The notes below the pieces were generated by a model, which saw only the letters and a list, made by a program, of their open reading frames with translations, ran no database searches and was not told where the DNA came from. Positions 45,600 through 57,540 of a stretch of 64,000 nucleotides of DNA are shown here, piece after piece. The DNA is taken from positions 57,855 through 121,854 of the forward strand of contig CANNZV010001628.1 in the NCBI GenBank assembly GCA_947561585.1, written 5' to 3'. The position numbers and the translations under genes are program-made. Positions within the stretch are counted from its first letter, which is position 1, and the number at the start of each line of letters is the position of its first letter. The stretch is from Caprella mutica (taxonomy: Eukaryota > Arthropoda > Malacostraca > Amphipoda > Caprellidae).

Positions 45600-46148
45600 C
45601 TAATATCATTATATTAATAATGGGAGGGGATGAGATCATGAGAGTAGTGAAAATTTAGTGAGATGAGAGAAGTGAGTGAAATGAGGGAAGTGGGATGAGA
45701 ATAGTCAATAGTGAGAATTTAGTGGGATGAGAGAAATGAAATGAGAGTAGTGAGCTGAGAGATAAGAGAGAATTAGATGAGATAATTGAGCGAAATGAGA
45801 ACTTAGTGAAATGAGAGAAGTGAAGAACGTTACAACTGTAGTTGTTAAGTGTGATTTATACGGTAATGAGTGAAGAATAGTGAAAGTACTTAATGAATAC
45901 TCTCTCGTGCACTCACTTGTCTAATTTACCTCATTTGTCTAATTTATCTCACTTTTCGATTTCATTTCTCTCTCTACTCTCATTTTAATTCACTCACTTC
46001 TCTCTCTACTCTCATTTTAATTCACTCACTTCTCTCTCTACTCTCATTTTAATTCACTCACTTCTCTCTCTACTCTCATTTTAATTCACTCACTTCTCTC
46101 TCTACTCTCATTTTAATTAACTCACTTCTCTCTCTACTCTCTCTCAGC
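45600..46148. repeat. Purine-rich degenerate repeat followed by a 32-bp pyrimidine minisatellite
   Basis: 45630-45830 is a degenerate GAGTGAAATGAGAGAAGT repeat. From 45960 about 5.5 units of CACTTCTCTCTCTACTCTCA + TTTTAATTCACT follow. The second array abuts the 5' end of the CR1/L2-like LINE. Confidence 0.85.
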
Positions 46149-47070
46149 TGTCGTGGTGATCGGACGTGTCTTAAAAAATTCTGTGTATAATTGGTTTGAT
46201 CTTAATTTTAAGTAATTCTATTGCTAGATTAATGTTCTCCAATTAATTTGTGTGAATTTCAATACTTAATATTGAAAATTCAGCATTTCTAGACAGTTTT
46301 ACTGTCATTGTTTGCCAGGTTATCTGAGGTAGACGCCATTTTGGTTTGTTTACATTATTTCAGTTACTTAGGTAGTGTATATATAGAATATTGAAACCCT
46401 TCATGCTTTAATAAGTATTGTTACACCTTTTAATTAAGTAATACAAAGTTCTGTCATCCTTTTTAGGTTTTCAGCTGTTCGATCAGTGTTTTGTTATCAT
46501 AATTAGGTTGGTAATAGGCTAGGCGGCTAGTCTAGTCGGCCATAGGCCGCCTTCTTGGTTTTGTTTTCAGAATATTGGAACAGTAGTTGTGGATCTATTT
46601 TTATCGTGTTTCAGGGTATTAATAGTTCAGGCTATCTGAAATACTTTCAAGTAGATAGATTGGAGTATTTACTGATTAAAAGTTCAATTTTATCTAGTCT
46701 ATGTAGTCCTAGCATAGGAAAAAAACATTTCAGATCGTACGTTTGGCAGTGTTTTTTGTCTCAGTTGCCTCGGCAATGGTGCGATAATTTTGTCAGTCGT
46801 GTGCACTGGAAAAGTTTTTTACTCCAAATAATAGCTGGAATTAATAGGTATTCGAAGCTGTTAATCGTGTATTTCGAGTTTTACTTGATTGTCTATTGAG
46901 TCGCATCAATTTTCAGTTGGGTATTACTTGCTATATATTTTTTTTCTGGTTGAGATATATCTGTTGTTTTGGAAACTATTCTGAGAATTAAATTAATTTA
47001 ATTGAGGTATTGAGGATTGTTGGTGTGGTTTGTGCTTGTTATTTTCTGTTGAGATTTTTGTGTATTTTAT
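46149..47070 (+). other. Presumed 5' untranslated region of a CR1/L2-like LINE
   Basis: Lies between the minisatellite and the ATG of ORF1. A patch at 46505-46555 (GGCTAGGCGGCTAGTCTAGT) is more GC-rich. An open frame at 46555-46899 has no recognisable domain. That the region belongs to the LINE is inferred from position only. Confidence 0.4.
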
Positions 47071-48741
47071 ATGGATGACCTGATAGACCTCAGCGGCACG
47101 GAAGAGCCAGTATCTCCACCATCCCTGCTCCAATCTGTCCCCCCTGCACTGACCATTGAAGATGTGCCACTCAGACCACAGCCTGAGTACGCCAAGGAGT
47201 CCTCAATTGATACATTTATGTTGGGATCGGAACCGATTGGTGCCCAACCGGAGAAAAATGGTCCAGAGAGGCAAAAATTCATATGCTCTCAGTGCCGTAG
47301 GAAAAGGTGGGTGATCGATTCGGATGCGGGATGCTGCTCTAACTTGACAAGATTCTCCCTTTGCACCTTTTGTGAGGTCAGGAATCACGCTGATCGTGAG
47401 TCCGCCAAGCAGAAGTTTGCATTGATGGCAGAGGTCAGGAGAATAAGAGATAAAACACAGAAAGCTCTAGGGGAATTTTCACAAAGATTAGCAATATTCG
47501 AGGGTGGCTCTTTACCAGACACCGCCGGGGGACAGGAGGGCCTTGCGGAACTCCGCTCCGAGCTGGGAGTATTAAGATTTCACCTAAACACCGAATTGAG
47601 GCTAATTAGGTCTAAAGTTGAGGACCGTCCCCCTGTGGCGGTAGTTGGGACATCCCGTGTTGATGGGGCTCCGGTGGTGGTCTCCACTTCTGGTTCCCCT
47701 GGGAGTCCGGAGAAATTCATCGATGATGCTTATCGTCGGTTGAGCCTCCGGCCCCAGGGAGCGAACGCTAGTGTGAGGCCCAAAACACCCCTGTCTGCAC
47801 CCAAGGAAGGACTGACCCGCAGAAAGAAAAGGAAAACCCGAAAGAGAAATAGAAAGAGCTCAAAGAAAAGCGACCAAAAGAAAAGTAGTGATCCGTCCCA
47901 ACAAAGCAATCTGACTGGTAGACTGGAACCCGTCATTCAGTTGGTGGGGGACTCGCTGGTGGGAAGAGCGACTGGGGATTTATACACCAGCCTGGGCTCC
48001 AGTTACAGGGTGACTTCCCTCCCAGGTGGTAACATAAAGCGGATCACTGAAGTTGTCAGGAAACAGATACCCGACCCCAACAAGACTCTTGTCCTCTCTG
48101 TTGGAGGAAATGATTTCTTCCGGAGAGATAGGAGGCCTTGTGACATAAAGGCACTTATGACGGACTACGACAACCTTCTGAATGTTGCCAGGTTCCGTAC
48201 CAGCAGATGTGTTGTAGTAGGCCTCATTCCACGTATGTTTCGGGACATGCGAACATACGTAGCAGCCAAAGATGTCAATGGGAGGCTGGGTAACCTCTGT
48301 AAGAAGAAAGGCCTCAAGTTTGTCAATGGTTGGGACATGTACTTTGGAATGGACACTCTGTTCGTTCGTGACTGAATTCATTTTTCGGCCGAAGGATCCG
48401 GGGTATTCGTCCGAATGGTGACCCAGAACCTTTATGGTCCACCTAGGGTAAGGCAACGTCAGGCCGAACCCAAAGTGGTACCTCGGCCGCAGACCCGCGC
48501 GCCAGTGGTAACCATAGACATGGAGGTAGACAACAACAACAATGACACTGTCATTGTTACACCATTAGCGTCAAGAACTTCAAACGCAGGTAAAAGACAA
48601 AGGAGTCCTATCACTGATGCGGAATCCAGCCCTTCTGGGAGGTCTCAAGAGCGAAAGAAGAAGAGGACGAGGTCCGAAGGAGATATGCCGGACCCAAGTA
48701 GTCCACCACCAGTGCCACCGCCGTCGGGAAACGGCAAGTGA
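47071..48741 (+). pseudogene. CR1/L2-like LINE ORF1: zinc cluster plus SGNH esterase, one nonsense codon
   Basis: The frame from ATG 47071 is open to a TGA at 48373-48375 and continues in the same frame to 48741, about 556 codons in all. Domains in order: acidic N-terminus; a Cys/His zinc cluster (CSQCRRKRW ... CCSNL ... CTFCEVRNH, residues about 70-112); a short coiled coil; a Lys/Arg-rich segment (about 250-275); an SGNH esterase with block I LVGDSLVGRA, block III LSVGGNDFF, and block V where the TGA replaces the Gly codon of D-G-I-H, followed by HFSAEGSGVFV; and a Ser/Pro/Lys-rich tail. Zinc finger plus esterase is the known layout of CR1/L2-clade ORF1 proteins, thought to act in RNA or membrane association during retrotransposition. 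Base composition is much more GC-rich than the neighbourhood, which suggests a fairly young insertion. Confidence 0.85.
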
Positions 48742-48746
48742 CCCGA

Positions 48747-49612
48747 ATGAGCAGGCACCGGGTGGGAGGATTGCTCATGATCCTCCTGAACGCGCGCTCA
48801 ATCAGGAACAAGTTCCTTGATTTCAGAGCAATGGTAGCCACGTCAAACTATGATGTGATAGCTGTGACTCCCCGGCTACGCCATGTTTCACAAAGATAGG
48901 GTGGGTCGTTTGGGTGGAGGAGTTCTTCTGTATGTGAAGAGCTACCTGACTGCGATTGTGGTGCGCACCAACTCGCCCCACGAGTTCGTGGGTGTTGAGA
49001 TTAGGAGTTGCACTCCTTCGTTGAGGGTGTTTGTAGTGTACAGACCTCCTCACTGCCCACGTGACTCTGACGTGTCATTGTACAACGACCTGTCAGGGCT
49101 AGTTCAGGGTAACACGGTGGTTGTAGGGGATTTCAACTGTCACCTGGATTGGAATCTGGGAGTGGCGGCCGCTGAGGGAATGCGGTTGATCGATTTTTCG
49201 AACGACCGTTTGCTTACTCAGATGGTGCGCCAGAGGACGAAATACTTTCGACCTCGTGTTTACCACTGAAGAAGAGATTGTGAGGAATGTGGAAGAAGGT
49301 GAGGGACTTGAAGGTAGCGACCATGCGGCGGTTTCCTTCGAGGTTGTTGTAGGTTCTGACGGTGAGCGATTTGGCTCCTGTCGTCGCCTCAACCTTCGAT
49401 TGGCTAACTACCCGCAGTTCCGTCGTGGCCTGATGGAACTTCAACCCCAGCCTCACCCATCTGCTGAAGCCATGTGGCAGCTATTTAGTAGAGACTTTAA
49501 GCCGATTCAAGCTAGGTGTATACCCTTTAAGAGGATCGGTGGGTCGTCTGGGGTAAAACCTTTGTGGTTCACCCTCGTGTTAGCTGAAGCTACTTTTAGT
49601 GTTGGGAAATGA
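48747..49612 (+). pseudogene. CR1/L2-like LINE ORF2, 5' part: APE-type endonuclease, truncated
   Basis: ATG 48747 lies 5 bp after the ORF1 stop. Motifs: LLNARSIRNKFLDFRAMVAT (48776-48835), then a deletion that removes the region with the usual ETWL motif, GRLGGGVLLYVKSYL, VVGDFNCHLDW (catalytic Asp/Asn block) and, after a 1-base insertion near 49245, FTTEEEIVRN and GSDHAAVSFE (catalytic SDH). The endonuclease nicks target DNA for target-primed reverse transcription. The frame continues to IPFKRIGG...KPLWFT and stops where the reverse transcriptase should begin. Loss of the 3' part rather than the 5' part is unusual for LINEs; X-family sequence follows within 200 bp. Confidence 0.85.
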
Positions 49613-49789
49613 TGTAGTATTAAGTATAAAGACTTATAATTGTTATTTTGCAAATATTATTTTATATTACTAATTTATTTTATTTAATAATATTATTTGT
49701 TTAATGTTTGGTAATTTAGTTGTATTTTTGCATGAATTACTAAATTTTGTTGTGTTATGTAATGTTTTATTTCTTTTTGCACGTGATTA

Positions 49790-51130
49790 AAATTATTTGG
49801 TAATATATGTAAGTTTTAAGTATAGAAAAATTTAAAATGAAAATAGGATATAGGCAATGAGAGTCTTTGCTGCACTCAAAGGTGATAAAAATTATGTATG
49901 AGGTTCCTGATGCGTGAGTGTGCTTTCTCTGCTGTGGGGAAAATGGCTTGAACAATATAACTTTCGGCAAATTTGCAAAGGTAATGAATGTCATAAGTGC
50001 TTCAATCTACTTAATAGAATGGCGAGGATTTACACACCCTCTCTCCTTTTCTACTTCTATTCTTGGAACTGAAATCTACAGGAAGGTGAAAGTAATTTTC
50101 TCAAGCAAACAAAAAGATTGATCTGGAAATAAAGAAATGCCAAATAAAAAACCCTCGCACCTCTGCCGTCAGTCAAGAGTATAAATCTATTAACAGTTGA
50201 CTCTTAGAGAGCAGGTGCTGTAGTGTTTGAAGCTATCTACAATATAAAAGACAAGCGGTCCAAGGTCGAAAACTCATAATAGAGACTTCTCGGTCGCGGA
50301 AACACATAAACTTGGCTTTTGTTAGTTAGAAGCAAAGACTAATTGTCCGCGCACCCGTTTTTCATATAATGAACCACTCTTGATAGATGAATTATTATTA
50401 TAATTATGCTTCAATTAAAAGTCTTCAAGAGATATATCATTAATCAGCAAGATTATCATAAGAGTGTAATTGCTGTTCACTAAAAGTCTAATGTCTAGTG
50501 TTTTGAAGAGAGAGTTAAAAAAAATCGGTACACTCCGAAAGACTGCTGCTTCAACACTGATGCTTGAACTCCTGAAAAGTTAACTACTTCGAGGCTGGAA
50601 CTCATCGTCACACGACACTACGAGCCGCTGATTGGTTCAAATATTTGACGTCATGCAATATTTTCTAAAATTATAATTGGAAATTAGGTTAGTCAACACT
50701 TTCATTCAGTTCATTCGCAAGAGAGCTAACATATAGGTGTTTCCTGCCACCATTTAGTGTATTCGTTTGTAACACTGCACTTGGAAGATTTTGAATGTTT
50801 TTAAATTCAAAATCACCATATTTTCTAACTTGCTTACAGAACAGACCTTTTAAAGATCTCGAGTATATGCAAATTTTGTTAGCAACTTACTTAGTGGTGA
50901 TCATTTGACGGGTGATGTTATTTTATGACCACTAGTGACTACGATATTTATCAGTTATCACAGTCACGAGATGAGACTGTGTCCATGTTACTTGGAACGG
51001 TTATTATTCTCGTTGGTCCGGCGATGTAACTGTGACTAATTGATACGTCGTCAGTTGAAACAGATATCCTCTTGTGTATTTCCCCACAGCTGTCTGCAAG
51101 TGTTGTAACTTGTAGTCGTGTATACAAACA
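49790..51130 (+). mobile_element. X-family element, copy 5, centre only
   Basis: Aligns in the same orientation with 31170-32560: GAAAATAGGATATAGGCAAT, GGATTTACACACCCTCTC, CACTCCGAAAGACTGCTGCT, CTGATTGGTTCAAATATTTG and AACAGACCTTTTAAAGATCT. ORF X is absent. It may have replaced or deleted the 3' part of the LINE just upstream. Confidence 0.7.
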
Positions 51131-52079
51131 CCTTGTCTGTGCTACTGTAGTTTCGGTAGGTTACTGCTACGGTTGAGTAGGTCCACAAGCTTGCCATCGT
51201 TTTACTAACGAAGCATCTCTGCTTTCAGTTTTATACGTCGGCCGTGGAAATGTATTTCGAAGATCATGTAGTGTCTTCAGGATTGGTTCATAAGGGGACG
51301 TACCATTAATCAGACGCCCCAATAGTCCGGCAGTTACATCTTTCTGTTATTTCTCGATAAGATTTTCGATTAAAATAAAAAAATATAATTGAATAGGTCT
51401 ACTCAATTATTTACATCTAAATATTAAAATCTTTTTCATTTTTTAAATATTCTATTACTCATTTCTAATATTAATTAGTATGATGCAGTCCTTCATTTGA
51501 TTTTATCATTTAATGTAGTTTTTCAATTATGCAATTTTTCATAGTTTGTTAATCTAGAATTTTGTTGTAGCTCTCTCTATATAGGAATTTATCCTTCCAA
51601 ATTTATGTTGAGTAGCTCTTCTGTTCGATCTATTTTCCTCTCTATCAATTGTTGTGCGATCAATTAACATGGACCCAAGGAAAATTCATATAAATTGAAT
51701 AAAATATGGAGTTAGAAGCTACTTTATAAATTCTTATTAGTGAGTTAACTTCTCGTCGTACTTGAGCAAGGACGAGACAATATTCACAATATCTGACTTT
51801 CTTATGAATAAGTAGTAAGAACATAAAATCATTCATATAATCATGTAATTTTTGAAATACAAATTATATTTACTGAGAACTACTTTATTTATAAAAAATA
51901 CCTGTGAGCAAAACTTAGTAAAATTTCCTTTTACTAAGTTTCTAACACAAAAAAAAAAGTTTATCCTAAAAAGGACATTTTAAGAGTGACTTTAACTGTC
52001 GACTTTACTCAATTGAGAACTAGTTCGCAAGGTTCCCTTTTCGTGGATACTACTTGAGACAGATTTAGAATTACATGCG
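51131..52079. other. No gene seen
   Basis: AT-rich. No domain-bearing ORF and no repeat partner found in the window. Confidence 0.4.
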
Positions 52080-52480
52080 GAAAATTACAGAGAGCTCCAG
52101 TACTCCTGAACTCATACAGTCACGGATATTCCTCTCCCAACCTCTGCAATAAACAAAAATTAGGTTTAGAAGCATCGTATTTCGCTTTTTGGTTTCTTCA
52201 AATCCATGAAGTTTGTCAATTTGTTTCTTTATTCCAGCTAATCCAGGACACAGATTGTCATTGCAGCTGATAGTGATGAAATACGATCAACCTCCCATGT
52301 CGATCCGCTCCAAATGCGTCACCGACAAATTCCAAAATGCCATTATTATACTCTATTCACCGTTTCTAACACTCTTTGAAAGTGAAATTGAAACAAAATG
52401 GATTGAGTTCACGTCACAATGGCGATTTAGCACGGAATCAAATGTAAGACGGTTGTAGTTCACATCCCTGCTTGTAGGTC
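52080..52480. repeat. Inverted copy of the repeat at 15700-16130
   Basis: Shared blocks in reverse order: CACGGATATTCCTCTCCCAA, TTTTTGGTTTCTTCAAATCC, TCACGTCACAATGGCGATTT, TTCACATCCCTGCTTGT. The + frame at 52213-52458 differs from its counterpart, which argues against conserved coding. Confidence 0.55.
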
Positions 52481-53118
52481 CTCTCTACTCAAAATTAAAG
52501 TTACTTTAAGGATGCTTTAACTTTGTAGAGCTAAGGTTATATAACATTTAACAGAACATAAATTGATCAAGTAATTGCTTCTTAATTATTTTTGAAATAT
52601 AGACATTAATCGTCACTGTCTGGCTGTCTTTTAGATTCTATAGAAGAGCAAGACCTTGGTTTGTACTCTTATCTTGTGTTATCGTAAATTTAATGGGATT
52701 TAGGTATATAGGTACACTTTTAGGTACCTAATGTTTCTTTTAGGGTAACGGTATAGGTATTCATTTAAAATATGCCGAAAGCTTTAGTATTGTTTTGAAT
52801 TATTCGGGATGTACCTTGATCTTTATCTTAGATTAAAATTCGGAGGGTGGAAGTAAATTCACAAGAAATACTCAAATTACAGATTATTAACATGAAACCA
52901 AATTTTGAAATAGTTTCAGTTTCATAACCAGGAACCTTTGAAATACAATTGAAGCTCCTTCAGAGTCTGCAATAAAAGATATTGATATAGAATCTTCAAG
53001 ATATCGATGACATAACCAACAGTTGTTTAGGGTCTATTAAAAGAGTAAAAAACATTCAAATATTTTACATGAAATTGAAAACCCCCCAATAGACCCAGTT
53101 TAGATGAAACTGTCATAA
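52481..53118. other. No gene seen
   Basis: Ordinary AT-rich sequence up to the start of the 28-bp minisatellite. Confidence 0.4.
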
Positions 53119-53471
53119 ACTAAAATGTTGGTGCATTGCACAGAGAACTAAAATGTTGGTGCATTGCACAGAGAACTAAAATGTTGGTGCATTGCGCAGA
53201 GAACTAAAATGTTGGTGCATTGCGCAGAGAACTAAAATGTTGGTGCATTGCGCAGAGAACTAAAATGTTGGTGCATTGCGCAGAGAACTAAAATGTTGGC
53301 GCAGAGAACTAAAATGTTGGTGCATTGCGCAGAGAACTAAAATGTTGGTGCATTGCGCAGAGAACTAAAATGTTGGTGCATTGCGCAGAGAACTAAAATG
53401 TTGGTGCATTGCGCAGAGAACTAAAATGTTGGTGCATTGCGCAGAGAACTAAAATGTTGGTGCATTGCGCA
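53119..53471. repeat. 28-bp minisatellite, about 12-13 units
   Basis: Unit ACTAAAATGTTGGTGCATTG + CRCAGAGA. The first two units have GCACAG, the rest GCGCAG; one unit (near 53290) is shortened by an internal 10-bp deletion. The order shows expansion from the GCGCAG variant. No spacers, so not CRISPR-like. Confidence 0.95.
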
Positions 53472-54159
53472 GATACAGAAAATAAATTCTGAAGGTCTTC
53501 TAAATCCAATAACTTCATTTTCTTGATCAGAAAGGCGAGAAAACATTTTCATATCCGATTCTCCTTTTTCCAGCATAATTTACTAGATCCATTTGCTTGA
53601 CCAGAAATGTGAAAAACATTTTCCATCCCAGACTCTTTTTCTTCGATTTTCCAATGTAAATCACTATATTCATTTTAGTGATTAAAAAGATAGGGAGACT
53701 CATTCCATCCAAGTACTCCTATCGAGAATGAATTTATTAAAGTTTTCCAAAGTTAACAAATAATGAATTTGGTATTTTATGGAGTCTGTAAAATCTGGAA
53801 CAATAATCGTTGAATGATTAAGCAATTAGATACTAAGAGATAGGAAAGGTGGCGCACCGACCAAACAGCCATTAGCGTCACTTTCATACAAACTTTTAAG
53901 GAAATAAATCCCTCAATTCATTTATTAATATCATGTGCGCATGAATATATTTTCCGGGAAAATGATAATCAAAGTATGCAATTTACAATCAACACTACCT
54001 ACTCTTAATTACATTAAAATATTTTATATATTTCACTTCATAATACTTATTAATCAATCTCAATGTAACAAAAACGATTTTCATCAATATGTATTTAATA
54101 AATTAAATAAACTGTAAGAAGTACGCCCCTCGTATGAATGTTCATAATGCCAACTATGA
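53472..54159. other. No gene; short internal duplication
   Basis: The minus-strand reading around 53527-53712 shows two related blocks (TTCATTTTCTTGATCAGAAA-like and CATTTGCTTGACCAGAAATG-like), each followed by an ACATTTTC word. It looks like an old ~60-bp duplication, not a gene. Confidence 0.35.
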
Positions 54160-54400
54160 TTTTCGTCTGGGTACGAGCCTACCAAATGCAAAAATCCAAG
54201 ACCTCGTAGTTGAAGTGCATAACCCCAGCGCTATCCTCTAAAACTGCAAGTAGCTTTAAAAATTGATAAACATGGTAAAAATGAAGACAATCTATAATCA
54301 AAATTACAACAGTTCGGTGCCCAAACGACGTCACCCCCTTCTCTTCCATTCACCACAGACAGTTTCAGGACAAAGCCCGTGAGGCCTATTGAATGTAAAT
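54160..54400. repeat. Direct copy of the repeat at 13980-14222
   Basis: See the partner copy; GACCTCGTAGTTGAAGTGCA, CTCTAAAACTGCAAGTAGC and CCATTCACCACAGACAG align in order. Several indels break the minus-strand frame that is open in the partner. Confidence 0.6.
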
Positions 54401-55921
54401 CTAGCGAAGAAGTTGAATATAGTTAATTTTAAATATAAAGTTGCTAAATAAATTTAAGAAATTATTTTTCCTATTTATTCATTTAAGCCATATTTACAGT
54501 TAATTTAGATCAGTTAGGTAAAGAGGTTTTTAACTGGATCACAAAAGATAAGGGATATGGAGCAGTTTAGCAATACAGGTACAAAGTACTTTATAAAAAG
54601 CAATATGTCCAATAAATGCGCCGCCACAACTTCCGCTCTCTTTTGTTGGTGGGATTCACAGACACTCCCACCTCCACTCTTCACTGTCCCAACAGATCTA
54701 AAATGATATGAATTGATTAGTGTTACGTTTGGAAAAAATCACTGGTTCGATAGTTCCACTCAATCAATCATGTACATATTATTTAATCATTCGAAACAAA
54801 TCAATTAAAAAATTAAAGAGAATCATTAACATAGATCAATTTTTATATCAGTAGTAAGTAATTAAATTTTATTTTCTTTCAAATTTATTTTGGATGTTAT
54901 CCATGATACCTGCATCCTGATCCCCAGACTACCTCCATCGCCTCCTCAACCCCTCTTCTTCTCTCACTCCATTTCCATGCTAACCACTAGCTTTTAACTT
55001 ATTAGGAGGTGAAACATCAGGTGCATCATGCATGGTAGCGACCTTAGTAGTGAAATGACGAAATAGCAAGTTTATTAGCGGTTACTCATAGTTTGTCAGT
55101 GATCGGTGATGTGGCAGTTATCGAAGATTTAGATTTTCACCCTCTTATCCAATTAGGAAAAATGAGCCATGTAACTGGGTGTACTGCTAGTCAGGTCTAG
55201 TTCAGGTCTGCCTGTCGAAAGAAACTCAAGTGCGACATATTAAAAGGGCAATACAGTCCTTTTTTGTTTTAACAATTGTAATGTCAAATGATTGCTTAGT
55301 AAAATTATATATCGTGTGACATTGCAATGCTCAATAAAATCTAATAATGGAAATACATCATTTTATATATAATTAATTTCTTAGCAAATGCTCACGGTAG
55401 ATGGCGCCATCTTGTAAATAAACTAACCGAGATTAGTTTCTATCTAGATTCTAGTTCAAGTGAAGAGATGGCTTTATTTTTAAAACTAGGCTTTCTTGTC
55501 TACGAATTCACATAATATTTTCACCATTTTGACGCAAACAAAGATTGATTACTGCATACATAAATTAATACTCACGTACATACTAATGAGTGCAAATGCT
55601 TCCGCTAGGTGTCTCTAATTTTATTATATACTTTTTATATGAATACTTTAAAAATAAACGAGCATTCAAATATTACATAATTAAATATTTTGATTCTATT
55701 TAAACCAATATGACGATTATTTGATTTTGACTTTACTATCCCTTTAATTTCTGTTGCAGGACCGAATCAGGTGATACCATATGAACCGGTCGTCCAGCAA
55801 CACTTTAAAATTAATTTAAATAATATGTACTCAATTAAAATAGTCTATAATAAGTAGATAATTGTAAACTAAAGTGTTCATTTTTTCAATAATCTTATAA
55901 AATAAATCTTCCATAGGGGGT
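54401..55921. other. No gene seen
   Basis: AT-rich sequence. I looked for ORFs, splice-flanked blocks and palindromes and found nothing I can support. Confidence 0.4.
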
Positions 55922-55929
55922 ATTCTAGG

Positions 55930-56601
55930 GGGTGTAGGTCATAAGCCCCCCCGGTCATAAGCCCCCCCGGTCATAAGCCCCCCCGGTCATGAGCCCCCCC
56001 CGGTCAAGAGCCCCCCCCGGTCAAGAGCCCCCCCGGTCATGAGCTCCCCCGGTCATGAGCTCCCCCGGTCATGAGCCCCCCCCCGGTCATGAGCCCCCCC
56101 GGACACGAGCCCCCCTGTTTTTAAATCCTTATTTACCTATATTATTTAATCCTTATTGACACTTTTGTAGTTCATTACTGATTAGACATAAAATATATGT
56201 ATGTAGGATGTAACCCCCCTGCCAGGTCATTAAACAATCATGAAGTGTGCAGTACAACAAACTAGCGGATACAACAAACTACATTAGCAACTCTCAGTTA
56301 TTTCTATTTAAGTAGTTCTTCATTTGTTTAACTAGGTAAATAAGGATTAAAAAAACAGGGAGGGGGGGCTTATGACCGGGGGGGGGCTTATGACCGGGGG
56401 GGGCTTATGACCGGGGGGGGCTTATGACCGGGGGGGCTTATGACCGGGGGGGGGCTTATGACCGGGGGGGGCTTATGACCGGGGGGGGCTTATGACCGGG
56501 GGGGGCTTATGACCGGGGGGGCTCTTGACTGGGGGGGCTCATGACCGGTGGGGGCTAATGACCGGGGGGCTTTTGACCGGGGGGGCTCTTGACCGTACCC
56601 C
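55930..56601. mobile_element. MULE-like element with tandem GGTCATAAGCCCCCCC termini, copy 1
   Basis: 672 bp with an 8-bp target duplication ATTCTAGG (55922-55929, 56602-56609). The left end GGGTGTAGGTC starts an array of about ten 16-bp units of the type GGTCATAAGCCCCCCC; the right end has about fifteen units in inverse orientation and closes GACCGTACCCC. Units occur in three forms (CATAAG, CATGAG, CAAGAG). The inner part holds TTTTTAAATCCTTATTTACC and its reverse complement (second-level inverted repeat) and a core with AATCATGAAGTGTGCAG. No ORF. Confidence 0.88.
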
Positions 56602-57419
56602 ATTCTAGGATATTAAAAATTTAAAGGATTAAAATTTTAATTTAAAAAATCATTAAAAACGGCGAAACATTTAACTAAATAAATTAACAATACGGTCCTT
56701 GGCTTCTATGTCAGCTTTCCTATTAGGTTCTATTTGGATGAATTCAATATCTGTACTCTTGTACTCTTTGTATTATATGCACAATCAACATCCAACTCTT
56801 GAGCCGATTTCACTCTGGGTTTTCTCATATCGCTAAAAAAAGCTTCATGACGAAAACACCCAGGCTTCCTTGCATGGCGTTTATTTGTCAGCTCCTGGCA
56901 GATGTGCCATTGATGTGTTGCTGGTCTTCTAACCAAACAGACTCAGAGTAATTTTAATTATCTAGCGACTGTTTGCAAGTTAAAACATCAAAGGTTCGTG
57001 ACGTTTCATTTACTCTTACTACATATAGCTGTTGAATTATTTCTAATATTAGGTATTTTTTTATTCAAACACTATTTTGATGAAGGTAAAGATTCGTATT
57101 CCTAGATACACCTACGAATATAAGCACACACACTATTATAAGCTAGATTCTTTTGTCAGATAAGTAACATTCAAATAGGTATATAGATTAGCAATTAAGA
57201 ACAATTTAAATTATTTTTTCACTTGATTGCGTATATTTAAATCCTTATTACTCAAATCCAGTATGGATGTGGTGAGAGGTTGTAATTAAATAAGAGACGC
57301 AAGTAAGTTGTCCGCAGGAAGGGCAGCCTGTTCCTGTTCTTTGAGCTCTCCCTATATCAAACTATACCCCAGTAGTAGTCACACTTTTTGTAATTTATTA
57401 CGGAGTTAACATAAATTAC
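56602..57419. other. No recognisable gene
   Basis: A 68-codon minus-strand frame (56730-56936) contains a few Cys/His residues but no family I know. The rest is AT-rich. Confidence 0.4.
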
Positions 57420-57540
57420 TAATCGCCATTCTTGTTCATTCTGGAGTGTTCCAGAGGTGCCAACTTATGAGATGTCCACCTGCATCGGCCGTTAACTTAA
57501 GCATTCAGTTCGCCATTTGCATTCGGCGCGTTAACATGTG
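57420..57540. repeat. Left arm of a long-distance inverted repeat (partner near 63140-63235)
   Basis: CGCCATTCTTGTTCATTCTG, GAGTGTTCCAGAGGTGCCAA, CTTATGAGATGTCCACCTGC and GGCCGTTAACTTAAGCATTC recur in inverse orientation at 63140-63235, and the first half also at 62939-62985. The arms lie 5.7 kb apart and enclose the satellite region. Confidence 0.8.

Noticed and set aside
56730..56936. 68-codon minus-strand ORF
   Set aside because: No recognisable domain, splice signals or conservation within the window; may be chance.
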